From Lysobacteraceae bacterium (GTDB taxonomy: Bacteria > Pseudomonadota > Gammaproteobacteria > Xanthomonadales > BQJN01): a stretch of 64,000 nt of DNA. The notes beneath the pieces were generated by a model. That model ran no database searches and was not told the DNA's origin. It saw only the letters and a list, made by a program, of their open reading frames with translations. Position numbers and translations under genes: made by a program. Below are positions 10,485 to 20,309 of the stretch, one piece after another (position 1 is the first letter of the stretch; each line of letters opens with the position of its first letter). The DNA is taken from positions 1 to 64,000 of the forward strand of contig BQJN01000002.1 in NCBI GenBank assembly GCA_021604725.1, read 5' to 3'.

Positions 10485-11126
10485 ATGCTACGCCGACTAA
10501 TCATTCTCATTACCACGGCCTTGTTTCTCGGTAATGTCAATGCCCAAGAGCCTTATCCGGATCAGGTCTTGATGGCCAAAGCGGTCAAGTCCTACCAGGA
10601 CGGATTCCCGCGTGACACCAGAGACAAGATGCAGCAGGCCGCGCGGTGGGGCAACAAGGATGCGCAACTTACTCTGGCCACCATGTACTACACCGGCGAT
10701 GGGGCCAAAAAGGACCTGAAGACGGCCTATGCCTGGGCTGCACTGGCTGCCGAGCGTGGTGCCAGCAGACCAATGGCTGTCCGCGAGCAGATCGGGTCCG
10801 AGCTTTCGGCTAAAGACCTTGACAAGGCCAAAGCCCTGCACGCCGAAATGCGCGAAGAATACGGTGATCATGCTGCCTTGGTTCGCCGGGAAAGATGGGC
10901 GCGTAACAAGAGAAACAGCGTGACCGGTTCACGCGTTGGTTCGGGCGCCAACACGGTACGAATCTATGAAAAGAGCGACCAGGGCGGTGTTGGCAATACG
11001 CCGGAGGCCACCGGCACTAGTTATCGCGAACATCTGGACTCCTACGTGCAGGAGCTCCGCGATGTAGTCACTGAAATTGACTACGGCGATCTGGAAGTGA
11101 TTGAGCCGGAGAGTAATTCTCAATAG
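10485..11126 (+). CDS. Sel1-repeat-like secreted protein
   Basis: Signal peptide; GNKDAQLTLATMYYTGDGAKKDLKTAYAWAALAAERG. Confidence 0.7.
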   Translation: MLRRLIILITTALFLGNVNAQEPYPDQVLMAKAVKSYQDGFPRDTRDKMQQAARWGNKDAQLTLATMYYTGDGAKKDLKTAYAWAALAAERGASRPMAVREQIGSELSAKDLDKAKALHAEMREEYGDHAALVRRERWARNKRNSVTGSRVGSGANTVRIYEKSDQGGVGNTPEATGTSYREHLDSYVQELRDVVTEIDYGDLEVIEPESNSQ

Positions 11127-11233
11127 CCGATGGTGGCTATCCGAAGCCTGTCGGGATACAAGGACGTATCACTTGATTGAAGATGCGCAGTTTTCAGATC
11201 AGGGTGACACGAGGTCGCCTTGATCTTGCCGAT

Positions 11234-13405
11234 TCACGGCTCGGCGCTATCGTTGAAGATCAAGTCAAACTCGCCCAACCAGTGTTGCAATAAATTGCTG
11301 AGCGCTTGTGGTGCTTGTGTTGTCGCGCCGCCGCCGGCCTGATTGACTGTGTTTACGCCATGGCAACCGTCGCAAACACGTATCTCACCGGCCTGGAATG
11401 TAATCCAATAGCGCTCTCGAACGACCGGCTCACCATCCGCGGCGGTGGTTTGCCATGCCATTGCGCGGCGCGCTGGTACAAACAGCGCAACAGAGCCATC
11501 CGCAGCGACCGGCTGACTGCCCAGCGGGGCTGACGGGTCAACAGGAGGGTTATGCATGGTCGCCACCGGGTCATGCAATTCGTGTGCGATGACACGACGG
11601 CCAGGGCTGGGGTCATCTACGCCACCGATGCCGCGCGTCTGGTCGCCCTGGAAAACCTGCATATCAGATACGGTGTAAACCGTGCCGCCAGCGCCGATAG
11701 TGCTGTGGCTACTGCCAGCAACCTGCAAATTAAAGGGCTGTTGGCGATCGGCGTCATCGCGGGCAGTAACATCTCGTACCGCTAAAACGCCCAGCTGGTT
11801 GGCGCGCAGCCAGTTGCTAAAGCTCACCGGGTCGATGCCGAGGTCAGCGAACAGTTGTTGATCCTGCGGCTCGATCTGATCCTGCGTATCGGGTGCGATC
11901 GATCGGGCAACGACTTCGACCGGGCTCAGTTCCCACAATGGACCGGTGTAGCTGACCAGAACATCTGGATCGTAGTAAGAGATGGTCTCAACGATGCCAC
12001 TGGTCAGTTCAGTGCCTGGAACACGATAGCCACCGGATTGATCCAGCCAACGCAAGCGGAAATCGTACCTGGGATCAGGGTTTGCACGCGTGCCATCATT
12101 GTTCGCGCCTCGAGTCTCGGCGGTATGGGCTGCCAGCCAGTGTCCTGTGCTCAACACCAGAGGGTCGCGAAAATGTCCCGGGTGTCCTGGCGGTGGCGTA
12201 TCACCGTCACCTACCACGGTGTTGGAAAGGGGGTCGGTAATGTAGGTAACGACGGCATCATCAGGGTTGGCACCGAGCTCGCCATTCAAGCCGATAATCA
12301 TTCCTGATGCATGTGTGTTGAACTCGGGGGCGTCAACGCCAATAAAGTAGCCAGGTTGCGCCGGGTGTTCCTGAATTTGAAACATGTTCAAGATCGAGTT
12401 CGGGTTGGTGCGGCCGGAAACAGAGGCGATGAATTCCGTCAAATTGTTGTCGTCGTTCAATGACCGGTTGAAATAGGTATGCAGCTCGTGGCGACCCAAA
12501 TGGTTTAGCACCTCCTCGGCTGTACCATTTTGATTCAACTGCCAAGGGAAGAAATGGTTGATGGTATGGCCTTCGAGGTTGGTGCCAGCCAGGGCGCCTG
12601 TTTCGGATGGCCGAGGCTCAGGAAATACCTCGTAGGTGGTTTCGCTCACCGCGGCGTCAGCTTCCTCGGAAGCATAGTCAAACGTGCCATAGGGATTGCC
12701 GTCATAAGCCTGCTGGTCGCGCTGCAGATGATCCCAGCGCGTAAAAATCACGCGTCCAACGCTATCGATGATTGGATCGAAGGAGCCTGATGGCGAATGC
12801 TGCAACAAGAACAGGTCGCCGGACTGCGGATCGAGGCTCCAAAGCCCGGTGTTGGTCTGCGTTGATTCGTACTCATCGTGTTGAGGGTACAAATGGCGAC
12901 GCCCGTCCCGAGGGCGGTCAGAGACAAAGATGATGCGGCCATCGGAGGCATAGACAGGGGCAACGTTGTTGTAGTCGCTTGGCTGGTTGGCGACCGGCGT
13001 GATCGATACGGTCTCGCCTTGTCCAAAGCCGGTGATTTCGTAAATTTGCCAGTAGTATTGTTCCCACTCAAACTGTTCCGGTGCGCCGGTGACCATGGAA
13101 AACAGTGCTTTTGTTCCCGACCAGTGCACTGCCGGGTCGCGAACCGCAATGGCATTGTCATCCTGGTGGCCGACCACGCCGAAGCCCGCTTCAGCCGTCA
13201 GATTTCTGGTGGTGCCGTCGCCATAGCGAATCCACAGATCTCCGCCTCGGCCAACCGCGCCCATGGCTCCCGAATGGTTTGCAAAGGTCGAGCCAATGGT
13301 GGCGAAGTCATCGGCGATAGGGAACTGGGTCACGAACATCACCGGGTTCGGTTGCCCCGATCCCGCCAGTAAGGCACTGGCCAGCAAGCAGGTGGAAATC
13401 ATCAT
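11234..13405 (-). CDS. HzsA-related secreted beta-propeller-like protein with C-terminal CxxCH haem motif
   Basis: PVYASDGRIIFVSDRP, VRVIFTRWDHLQRDQQ, CDGCHGVNT; start uncertain (ORF opens at 13480). Confidence 0.6.
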   Translation of the reverse strand: MMISTCLLASALLAGSGQPNPVMFVTQFPIADDFATIGSTFANHSGAMGAVGRGGDLWIRYGDGTTRNLTAEAGFGVVGHQDDNAIAVRDPAVHWSGTKALFSMVTGAPEQFEWEQYYWQIYEITGFGQGETVSITPVANQPSDYNNVAPVYASDGRIIFVSDRPRDGRRHLYPQHDEYESTQTNTGLWSLDPQSGDLFLLQHSPSGSFDPIIDSVGRVIFTRWDHLQRDQQAYDGNPYGTFDYASEEADAAVSETTYEVFPEPRPSETGALAGTNLEGHTINHFFPWQLNQNGTAEEVLNHLGRHELHTYFNRSLNDDNNLTEFIASVSGRTNPNSILNMFQIQEHPAQPGYFIGVDAPEFNTHASGMIIGLNGELGANPDDAVVTYITDPLSNTVVGDGDTPPPGHPGHFRDPLVLSTGHWLAAHTAETRGANNDGTRANPDPRYDFRLRWLDQSGGYRVPGTELTSGIVETISYYDPDVLVSYTGPLWELSPVEVVARSIAPDTQDQIEPQDQQLFADLGIDPVSFSNWLRANQLGVLAVRDVTARDDADRQQPFNLQVAGSSHSTIGAGGTVYTVSDMQVFQGDQTRGIGGVDDPSPGRRVIAHELHDPVATMHNPPVDPSAPLGSQPVAADGSVALFVPARRAMAWQTTAADGEPVVRERYWITFQAGEIRVCDGCHGVNTVNQAGGGATTQAPQALSNLLQHWLGEFDLIFNDSAEP

Positions 13406-13605
13406 AGTCAACAATCCGTGCTGGAATCTGCGTTCAAGGCTAATGCCGTGATGACACTGGTATCGTGATGTGCCCCGCAAAAATCAAACAAGTACACATG
13501 TGCGAATTGCCTTCGCCTTCGAATGTGGCCATAACGCTCCATGTCATCCGGGCCGTTCCACTACAGTGATCCCGGACCGTTCCAATACTTTCATCCTTGG
13601 GCCGT

Positions 13606-13660
13606 TCTAGTTCGTCATCCCGGGCCTGACCCGGGATCCAGAAGCGCGTTGCGCCTTGAA
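13606..13660. repeat. GTCATCCCGGGCCTGACCCGGGATCCAGAAGCGC repeat
   Basis: Near-identical copy at ~14905-14945; related inverted/degenerate copies at ~2262-2330 and ~58560-58592. Confidence 0.75.
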
Positions 13661-13822
13661 TTGGATAGAGCGCGTCCACAGTTTACGTTTCTGGACCAGC
13701 TCGACCGGTCCACGGATGGACCGGCATTTTCAAGCCATTGAAAATGAAGAACTTTCATAACCACGCTTCTGAAAGTTCGTGTCCGCGTTAGCCATGGATG
13801 GCTAATCGTGGACGACCTCTAG

Positions 13823-13956
13823 ATAAGCACAATGAGAATATGAGGTATATGAGGTCGCGTTGCGACTTCTAAGATAAGAACGATTTAGGGAATTTTACCT
13901 TTCGGTTTCCAAAGCAGCCCAGGGGGCTGCCTCATCCCCCTCCTTCTCTCATTGTT
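13823..13956. repeat. ACAATGAGA/TCTCATTGT-bounded hairpin element (family B)
   Basis: GCACAATGAG...GGTCGCgttGCGACTTC...GCAGCCcagggGGCTGC...CTCCTTCTCTCATTGT. Confidence 0.75.
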
Positions 13957-14118
13957 CATCCTTCTTCTCGCGACAGCGGGCTTTCAGATGCGTCAGCAAT
14001 ACTGGCTCCCAAAGATGGATTCCCGGTCAAGGCGGGGTGAAGCGAACCAAGGGCGAATGCCCAATTGCGAAGTATTCTGTACTATCTGTCTTTGTCGATG
14101 AACCTGCGGAGTCTGTTT

Positions 14119-14796
14119 ATGAACGCCAATGTTTTTAAGCCAGCGACGGCATTGCTGGTGGTAGCTGCCTTGAGTACGTCTGTCTGGGCGTCATCGCCGA
14201 ATCTGCCGCAAACCACGGCAGAAGGGCTGGTGCGTGTCGATAGCCAGCGAATCGAAGCGCTCTATCACGATCCGGACGCTGACCTGACCCACTACACCGC
14301 CATTCGCGCGCTGGCGCCTCAGGTCAAATTTAAAAAGAACTGGTTGCGGGACACTAACCGTGGCTCCTTGCGTCGGGTCACCCATAGCGACATGGAACAG
14401 ATACGGGCTGACGTCGAGGCTGTTTTAGCCGAAGTGTTCACCGCCGAGCTTGAGAATCAGGATCGCTTCGAAGTGGTGACGGAGCCGGGTGACAACGTGC
14501 TGGATCTGCAAGTGGCAGTGATCGATCTGGATGTGAATGCGCCGGATGTGAACACCATCAGCAACATTCGTACGTTTACCAAATCTGCAGGAACGGCAAC
14601 GTTGATCATCGAAATGGAGGACTCAACGTCGGGAGATCTATTGGTGGTTGCCGCCGATCGTCGTGAGGCGCGTGATAATTTGCACATGGAGTGGGCAACC
14701 AAAACCTCGATTTCGGCTGAAGCTCGCCGCTTGTTCAAGCGCTGGGCAGACCTGCTGATTGCGGCATTGCGCGAAGTGCCATCAGCGACCGACTGA
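14119..14796 (+). CDS. DUF3313-like secreted protein
   Basis: Signal peptide; ALAPQVKFKKNWLRD...DVEAVLAEVF pattern. Confidence 0.55.
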   Translation: MNANVFKPATALLVVAALSTSVWASSPNLPQTTAEGLVRVDSQRIEALYHDPDADLTHYTAIRALAPQVKFKKNWLRDTNRGSLRRVTHSDMEQIRADVEAVLAEVFTAELENQDRFEVVTEPGDNVLDLQVAVIDLDVNAPDVNTISNIRTFTKSAGTATLIIEMEDSTSGDLLVVAADRREARDNLHMEWATKTSISAEARRLFKRWADLLIAALREVPSATD

Positions 14797-14956
14797 GCCA
14801 GCGCTCACCAAACGAAAGATAGATTCTCGGTCAAGCCGGGAATGACGGTGTTGACACGTCGTCCCGGGCCGTTCCAATACTTTCATCTTGGGCCGCTCTA
14901 GTTCGTCATCCCGGGCTTGACCCGGGATCCAGAAGCGCACTGCGCCCCAAAACTAA

Positions 14957-15096
14957 ATAAGCACAATGAGGATATGAGGTTAATGAGGTCGCGTTGCGAC
15001 TTCTAAGACAAGTTCCTCGGAAGAAAGAACTAGAGTCCGGTTGGTTTCCAAGCAGCCCAGCCGGGCTGCCTCATCCCCCTCCTTCTCTCATTGTTC
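14957..15096. repeat. Family B hairpin element, second copy
   Basis: Same order of arms and hairpins as 13823-13956, with changed hairpin GCAGCCcagccGGGCTGC. Confidence 0.75.
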
Positions 15097-15122
15097 ATCC
15101 TTCTTCTCGCGACAGCGGATGT

Positions 15123-15521
15123 TCAGTCCGGGAACTGCTCACAATGGCCGTAAATCGAAAACGTGTAACCGTCACCGGTAATCGACATGGTCAAGTTTCC
15201 ATCCTCAGCAGCGATCGCGCCGGACCAGGATAGAACGCCGTCAGCGCCGGCGATCAGCCATCCACCTTCCGGGCTCTCCGAATATTCGATTGGCGTGACC
15301 CTATCAATGCCAAGCGCGGTGATCTTCTTGGCTTTGAGATCGACCTTGGCGAAGCTGGCCAGGCCAATTTCCTTGGGCAAAGCGGCGTCACAGCCGTCGA
15401 TCTCGTCACATTCGAAGACATGACGCGGAGCGCAAATAAATGGCTCATCGCCGTTCAAGGCAGCGAGGCTGGTCATCGGCAAGGCAAAGGCAAGTAGCAA
15501 TACGGGGAATTTCATCGACAT
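15123..15521 (-). CDS. Hypothetical secreted protein
   Basis: Signal peptide ORF MKFPVLLLAFALPMTSLAA. Confidence 0.6.
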   Translation of the reverse strand: MSMKFPVLLLAFALPMTSLAALNGDEPFICAPRHVFECDEIDGCDAALPKEIGLASFAKVDLKAKKITALGIDRVTPIEYSESPEGGWLIAGADGVLSWSGAIAAEDGNLTMSITGDGYTFSIYGHCEQFPD

Positions 15522-15526
15522 CTCCT

Positions 15527-15994
15527 TTAGCTAACGGTGTAGCCACGACCTTCGAGACAAACCTTGTTGGCTGCGTCGAATGACGATTGCATTTGTTGAT
15601 ACCAGGCCCCTGTTTGTTGGTTGTACTGGTTTTGCTGGGCGCTTTTGGCCGCGTATTCACGTTGGCGCCGAACGCCGCCAACCAAGCCGCCGATGGCTGC
15701 GCCTTTCCAAGCGCCGTCACTACCGTCCACGATGCCGCCGATGATGGCGCCACCAACTGCGCCACCTCCCGCACCGGCGGTCTGCGGTGGGCCACCGGTG
15801 GAAGGACCAGGCGGGGCGGGTGGTGGGTTATGCGGGTCGTAGCCGGACTGGCTTACCGCCCAACCATGACATTGTGCTTGATCTTGTGCTTGTTGTTCGG
15901 GCGATTGACCGTTGGCCGGGTAGACATAGACGGCGGCGAAACTAGCCGACGCTGTGGCCAACAACAATACAGAAACTAATGCGAGCTTGTTCAT
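15527..15994 (-). CDS. Glycine-zipper (YMGG-like) secreted protein
   Basis: GAGGGAVGGAIIGGIVDGSDGAWKGAAIGGLVGG. Confidence 0.7.
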   Translation of the reverse strand: MNKLALVSVLLLATASASFAAVYVYPANGQSPEQQAQDQAQCHGWAVSQSGYDPHNPPPAPPGPSTGGPPQTAGAGGGAVGGAIIGGIVDGSDGAWKGAAIGGLVGGVRRQREYAAKSAQQNQYNQQTGAWYQQMQSSFDAANKVCLEGRGYTVS

Positions 15995-16112
15995 ATCGAT
16001 GTCCCCAAGAATGGAAGGAAACGCGAAAAAGGCGGTGCGAATCCGCCCTATTATTTCAGCTGTTACACTTGTCCCCACACATACTAACTAATGGTCTACG
16101 GAGACGCCAATA

Positions 16113-16898
16113 ATGAAAAGATTGATCGTTAGCGTGTTGTTCCTCAGCGCAACACAGCTGTCAGCGCAAACGGTTTATGACACCACGTTCGGTATTAGTG
16201 GGGGCGTTTTCTTCCCGGAATTGGACACCGTGCTGCGTGTTGATGACGGCGATTCCGACCTTGGCACCGAGGTATCGCTTGAGGGTGATCTGAGGTTTGA
16301 TAGCAGCGACCAGATTGCGCGTTTCGAACTGTTTTGGCGACCCGCGCAGAAACACCGAATCAGTATGGAGTACTACGCAATCAATCGAGACACCAGCTGG
16401 GTGCTGGATGCCGACTTGGAGATTGGCGAAACAGCTTACCCGGTCGGCACGCAAGTGAGCTCCAATTTTGATACCAGAATCATTCCATTTATTTATGAGT
16501 ATTCGGTCTATCAGACAGCAGATACAGAAGTGGGTCTTGGCGGCGGGTTTCATTGGATCGATCTGGAGTTCGGGATTCGCGCATCGGGCACGTCATTGGA
16601 AGAGTTTTCTAGTGTCAGTGGCCCACTGCCCCTGGTGGGATTCAGCGTTGATCATCGGTTTGCCGAGCGCTGGATGTTTCGCGGAACACTGCAGGCGTTT
16701 AGCGCATCGGTCAACAAGATCGATGGAACCATCGTCTCTGCCAGAGCCGGCGTAGACTATCAATTCACTCCGACGTTTTCGCTGGGTCTGGGGTATGATT
16801 TGTTCGACCTTGACGTCGAACTGCGAAAGAACAGCTGGAAGGGTCGGGTCAGCTACGATTACAACGGCTTTAACCTTAGAGCGGCACTAACTTGGTAG
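16113..16898 (+). CDS. Outer-membrane beta-barrel protein
   Basis: Signal peptide, alternating strands, terminal ...FNLRAALTW. Confidence 0.65.
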   Translation: MKRLIVSVLFLSATQLSAQTVYDTTFGISGGVFFPELDTVLRVDDGDSDLGTEVSLEGDLRFDSSDQIARFELFWRPAQKHRISMEYYAINRDTSWVLDADLEIGETAYPVGTQVSSNFDTRIIPFIYEYSVYQTADTEVGLGGGFHWIDLEFGIRASGTSLEEFSSVSGPLPLVGFSVDHRFAERWMFRGTLQAFSASVNKIDGTIVSARAGVDYQFTPTFSLGLGYDLFDLDVELRKNSWKGRVSYDYNGFNLRAALTW

Positions 16899-16929
16899 AG
16901 CGGACTCCGTCTAGCTTCCCTTGCTATGA

Positions 16930-18618
16930 TTGAGTCTCGTTCGATTGGCTAAATTCGCGAAACCCATGATCTGTCGTCGTCTATGTCTTTGTCTGTTGTT
17001 GTGGATGCCCCTAGGTGCGCACGCCTTTGAGCAGGACTCGCACTACTATTTGCGTTTTGGCTTGTCGCTGGCTGCCTGCTTCAATTGGGATGAAGCACAC
17101 CTGATCGCCAGCGGCGACTGGGGGATGGATGAAAACGGCTCTACTCACGCCGAAATGAACCCTGTGCAGACCACCAACAAGACCCAGTTCCACGCCTTCG
17201 GCCATTCAGATGCCAGATTCCGAGAGCTGTGGTTGAGGTCGCTGGATGAACAGGATCCACAACTTCGGTTGGTCAAGCTCGGCCAGTTCATGCATTTTCT
17301 CGAGGACTGGGAGTCGCATGCCGGCTATGGCATTCGCATGGGGCATGCCAGAGATACCTTCGCTGGCCGTGACCCGGATTCGTTGGGCAACAACCTGGCA
17401 AAGAACTATCGCATGGTGCAGTCCGCTTTGGACCACCTGCTGGCGACCTGTGAAGACCTCGGTCGAACCGAGAATCGCGATCGGGTGCTGGTCGAACTGA
17501 TGCTGGCACTGGTTGAGGATGGCTTGATCGAAGACCTGTACGAAAACAGTGAGGCGGACTGGAAAAAAGGCAAGCTGGGTGGGTTTCGGCCCGATGGCCC
17601 GGAAATCAAGAATACAAACAAGGCGCGAATCGAGCAGATGATTGCCGAGCGCGTAAGTGGCAGGGATGACAAGGGCGTTCCAGGGCACTTCCAGCCGGGA
17701 AGTGAGGATCGCGGCATACCGCCTTCGTTGGCGATTCCCTTCAACGAAAAGGGCGAGGTGATCACGCGCACCCGAGTGGCACAGGCGATGAATCGCTGGG
17801 CCAACTCGTCAGATCCAGCGCCGGATGTGGTGTTGAGCCTGGACGATGCCCGAGGCTATTACCGTCGCAGCGGCACCACGCAGAAGGGTGGTTGGCGAGT
17901 CAAGATCACAGCCAGCAACAGTGGTGAGCTGCCTAGCCCGGCCGGGAATGTTGATGTGCTGGTGGTCGACTCCGATCAGGAAGTAGTGCTGGCGGAAGCT
18001 ACGACCCCATTGCCCGTGTTGTCACCCGGTGACAACACGCTGCTAACCATAGATGTTCCTTACAGCGGCCCGCCCGAGCCGGATGTGATCGTCGGAACCT
18101 TTGCCAGGGTCGGCGGCTTCAGCGCCATGAACGATGAAGACTGGCTGATGCTGGGCGACGCAGAATATGACGACCCTGATGTACCAATCACCACTGATCT
18201 GGACCCACCGGTCACTGATGGCGACTATGACGTCAATCTGGTGGCCGACCCCGAGTTCCACTTCATTGGCGATATGGCTTGTCTCGTGGTTCAGGTCATG
18301 GTCGAGGGTGGTGACTCCACTGAGCACCTGGACCAGGCCATGTACGAGCTGGTCGCCGGTGAAGATCGATTGGTGCCCTACGCCGATGTTGAGAGCTACT
18401 GGAGTGCATTTTCTACACCTGCCAACCTGGTGGCAGGCAAAGCCATCAGTTGTTACCGACCGGGCGAAGATACACGTCAATTGCTTGACGGCAAAGCACT
18501 TGATCAGGTGAGCGTTTCTTTGCACATCGAGGTCGATGGTGAAGCCCCCACCGTCCTTGAACAGCCCATTTCACCAGAGGCGGCCCAGCGATTGTTTTCG
18601 ATGGCACAGGAAGACTGA
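16930..18618 (+). CDS. Secreted protein with zinc-dependent phospholipase C/DUF6765-like N-terminal region and a CARDB-like region
   Basis: EQDSHYYLRFGLSLAACF, LVKLGQFMHFLEDWESHAGYG, later GTTQKGGWRVKITASNSG. Confidence 0.5.
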   Translation: MSLVRLAKFAKPMICRRLCLCLLLWMPLGAHAFEQDSHYYLRFGLSLAACFNWDEAHLIASGDWGMDENGSTHAEMNPVQTTNKTQFHAFGHSDARFRELWLRSLDEQDPQLRLVKLGQFMHFLEDWESHAGYGIRMGHARDTFAGRDPDSLGNNLAKNYRMVQSALDHLLATCEDLGRTENRDRVLVELMLALVEDGLIEDLYENSEADWKKGKLGGFRPDGPEIKNTNKARIEQMIAERVSGRDDKGVPGHFQPGSEDRGIPPSLAIPFNEKGEVITRTRVAQAMNRWANSSDPAPDVVLSLDDARGYYRRSGTTQKGGWRVKITASNSGELPSPAGNVDVLVVDSDQEVVLAEATTPLPVLSPGDNTLLTIDVPYSGPPEPDVIVGTFARVGGFSAMNDEDWLMLGDAEYDDPDVPITTDLDPPVTDGDYDVNLVADPEFHFIGDMACLVVQVMVEGGDSTEHLDQAMYELVAGEDRLVPYADVESYWSAFSTPANLVAGKAISCYRPGEDTRQLLDGKALDQVSVSLHIEVDGEAPTVLEQPISPEAAQRLFSMAQED

Positions 18619-18723
18619 GATAAATCCCCCACTCACGGAGTTGGCAAGCTCATCAAAAATCAGCGCTTCGGGGTTGACTTGTTTGGCTGCCACAGGTTTA
18701 ATACGCGGCCTTCCGACCCCAAT

Positions 18724-18799
18724 GCCCAGGTAGCTCAGTCGGTAGAGCAGTGGATTGAAAATCCTCGTGTCGGTGGTTCGATTCCGCCCCTGGGCACCA
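18724..18799 (+). tRNA. tRNA-Phe (GAA), CCA encoded
   Basis: GCCCAGG acceptor pairs CCTGGGC; anticodon loop TTGAAAA; T-arm GGTTCGATTCC; 76 nt. Confidence 0.97.
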
Positions 18800-19157
18800 T
18801 CCTTTCATCATGTGCTAGAGCCGCGACGAAACGCCAATGCTTCGTACGTAGCGCTGTGGGCGGAATCGAACTGCGTGGGGTGCTCCGCGAATTGGTTGGG
18901 TGTTGGATTGGATCCGTGGTGCCACCAACCGTCCATGGTAGCCACCCGGCCTGCACGTCCATGTGCAGGCGTTTGTCCGCCGCAGAGTGCCTTGGGGCAC
19001 ACCGCACTGATGGCGGCCAAACCCCTGGGCACCATTCCTTTGGCTCCTGATACTCATCACTTCGCAGTGGTACGTTCGTGCTTCGGCTTGTCAGGCTGTG
19101 GGTGAGCCGGATCCACCAGAACGAGTGCCTTTAAGGCACTCGGTCCCGGCGAACGAC
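18784..19157. repeat. Direct repeat R1, starting in the tRNA-Phe 3' end (left flank of small island)
   Basis: Near-identical to 21684-22059; contains a second CCCCTGGGCACCATTCCTTT core at 19022. Confidence 0.88.
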
Positions 19158-19614
19158 AAGAACTATTGCGCTTTGAACCGGACAGCAAAAGTCTTGCTGT
19201 TCGAGCTCATTTGCAACCAGTACCGCGGGAAAAACAATGGGTTCCTTTGCTGTGTTTTCGGCCTAATGAAGGATCGCAATATTGGCAGCAAGAATACGGT
19301 CAATGGCCAAGTGGGATTGCTAAAAATTGCCAAAAAATAGCTAACATTGAGCGGCCGTCGCGAACACCTGAAATGAGAATGGCGGGCTAGTTGGTGACGG
19401 GCTTGGTTACACCTTTCAAGAGAAACCTGAGGGCCTTTGGGGTCGCCGGCAATCAGGTTTGGAGTCCTTGCCACAAATGGCAGCTCAGTCTTTGGGGGCG
19501 GCAGGAGACGGTTTTGGTCGTAGAATTTTCCCCGGTTCTAAGGGGTTTGTATTGGCCCCTTGATCGGGCGAATCAATCTTTCGAACTGGTGTTGCTGGCC
19601 GTTGTTTTTTCGTC

Positions 19615-20220
19615 TTACTCACCTTTGATTTCCTCTACTTTGTAAAACTCAATCCATCGGACGTCCTTAGCCGGAATCAGTATGTCACGGGCCCTCAACT
19701 GCGTTTCGCTACCGTCACCGCTAACCCACGCAGCCTCTGAGACGTCGAAATGTCCTTCGTCAGGTGTAGGCGGCCAATGCAACACAAAGCATAGCAGCCT
19801 TTTACCATTTTCCAAGTGAAGTAGGACATACCCATGCGAGTCCATGAAACGACCATACCAAACCGAATGGTACGACGTTTCTCTCGTAACACTTCGGCTG
19901 CGGGCAAGCCGATGAATATAGTCGTTGTTTGCAGCATGTGCGAAAAGCAGTCCTAGACAGAGCCCCCAAAGTACGGAAGAAACCAGAGTTGATGTCTCCG
20001 TCCAGGGACCAAGTATCACCCATCGACCCAAGAATAGGGCGATGCCCTCAGTAAGCTTTATGACTACCTGAACAAAGAGCGTGTAGATCAGGGCTTGGAT
20101 GACATCAGCGAATTGAGACTCTGAGCGATAGGCCGTTAATCCCCGGAAGACCCACAGCACCAGAAAACCAGGAAGAAGGTATTGAAGTATGTCGATTAGG
20201 CCTTCAGATAGGTGCGCCAT
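19615..20220 (-). CDS. DUF6338-like membrane protein
   Basis: Hydrophobic N-terminal region LQYLLPGFLVLWVFRGL, C-terminal DILIPAKDVRWIEFYK. Confidence 0.6.
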   Translation of the reverse strand: MAHLSEGLIDILQYLLPGFLVLWVFRGLTAYRSESQFADVIQALIYTLFVQVVIKLTEGIALFLGRWVILGPWTETSTLVSSVLWGLCLGLLFAHAANNDYIHRLARSRSVTRETSYHSVWYGRFMDSHGYVLLHLENGKRLLCFVLHWPPTPDEGHFDVSEAAWVSGDGSETQLRARDILIPAKDVRWIEFYKVEEIKGE

Positions 20221-20309
20221 CGTAGTAGGGACTTGTTATCCAATAATCACCAACTATGCTATATGTATAACTACATTTCACGCAATTGTAGCTATAGGGT
20301 TTGGAATCG

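Noticed and set aside
11234-13405. True hydrazine synthase alpha subunit
   Set aside because: Only a single CxxCH and no partner subunits; called HzsA-related only
13740-13812. Integron attC sites (GTTA/TTAAC-containing palindromes such as CGCGTTAGCG)
   Set aside because: No integron integrase, no cassette-like ORF spacing, and conserved linkers do not match attC architecture
13606-14945. GTCATCCCGGGCYTGACCCGGGATCC repeats as a novel element
   Set aside because: This palindromic repeat type is very common in intergenic regions of many proteobacteria; recorded only as a feature
18735-19105. ORFs on both strands over tRNA-Phe/R1, and the matching ORFs at 21670-22041
   Set aside because: Their similarity to each other reflects the DNA repeats R1/R2 and hairpins; no protein family pattern
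19163-19474. Integrase or remnant in the left part of the island
   Set aside because: Translations on either strand show no tyrosine-recombinase R-H-R-Y motifs; left unannotated
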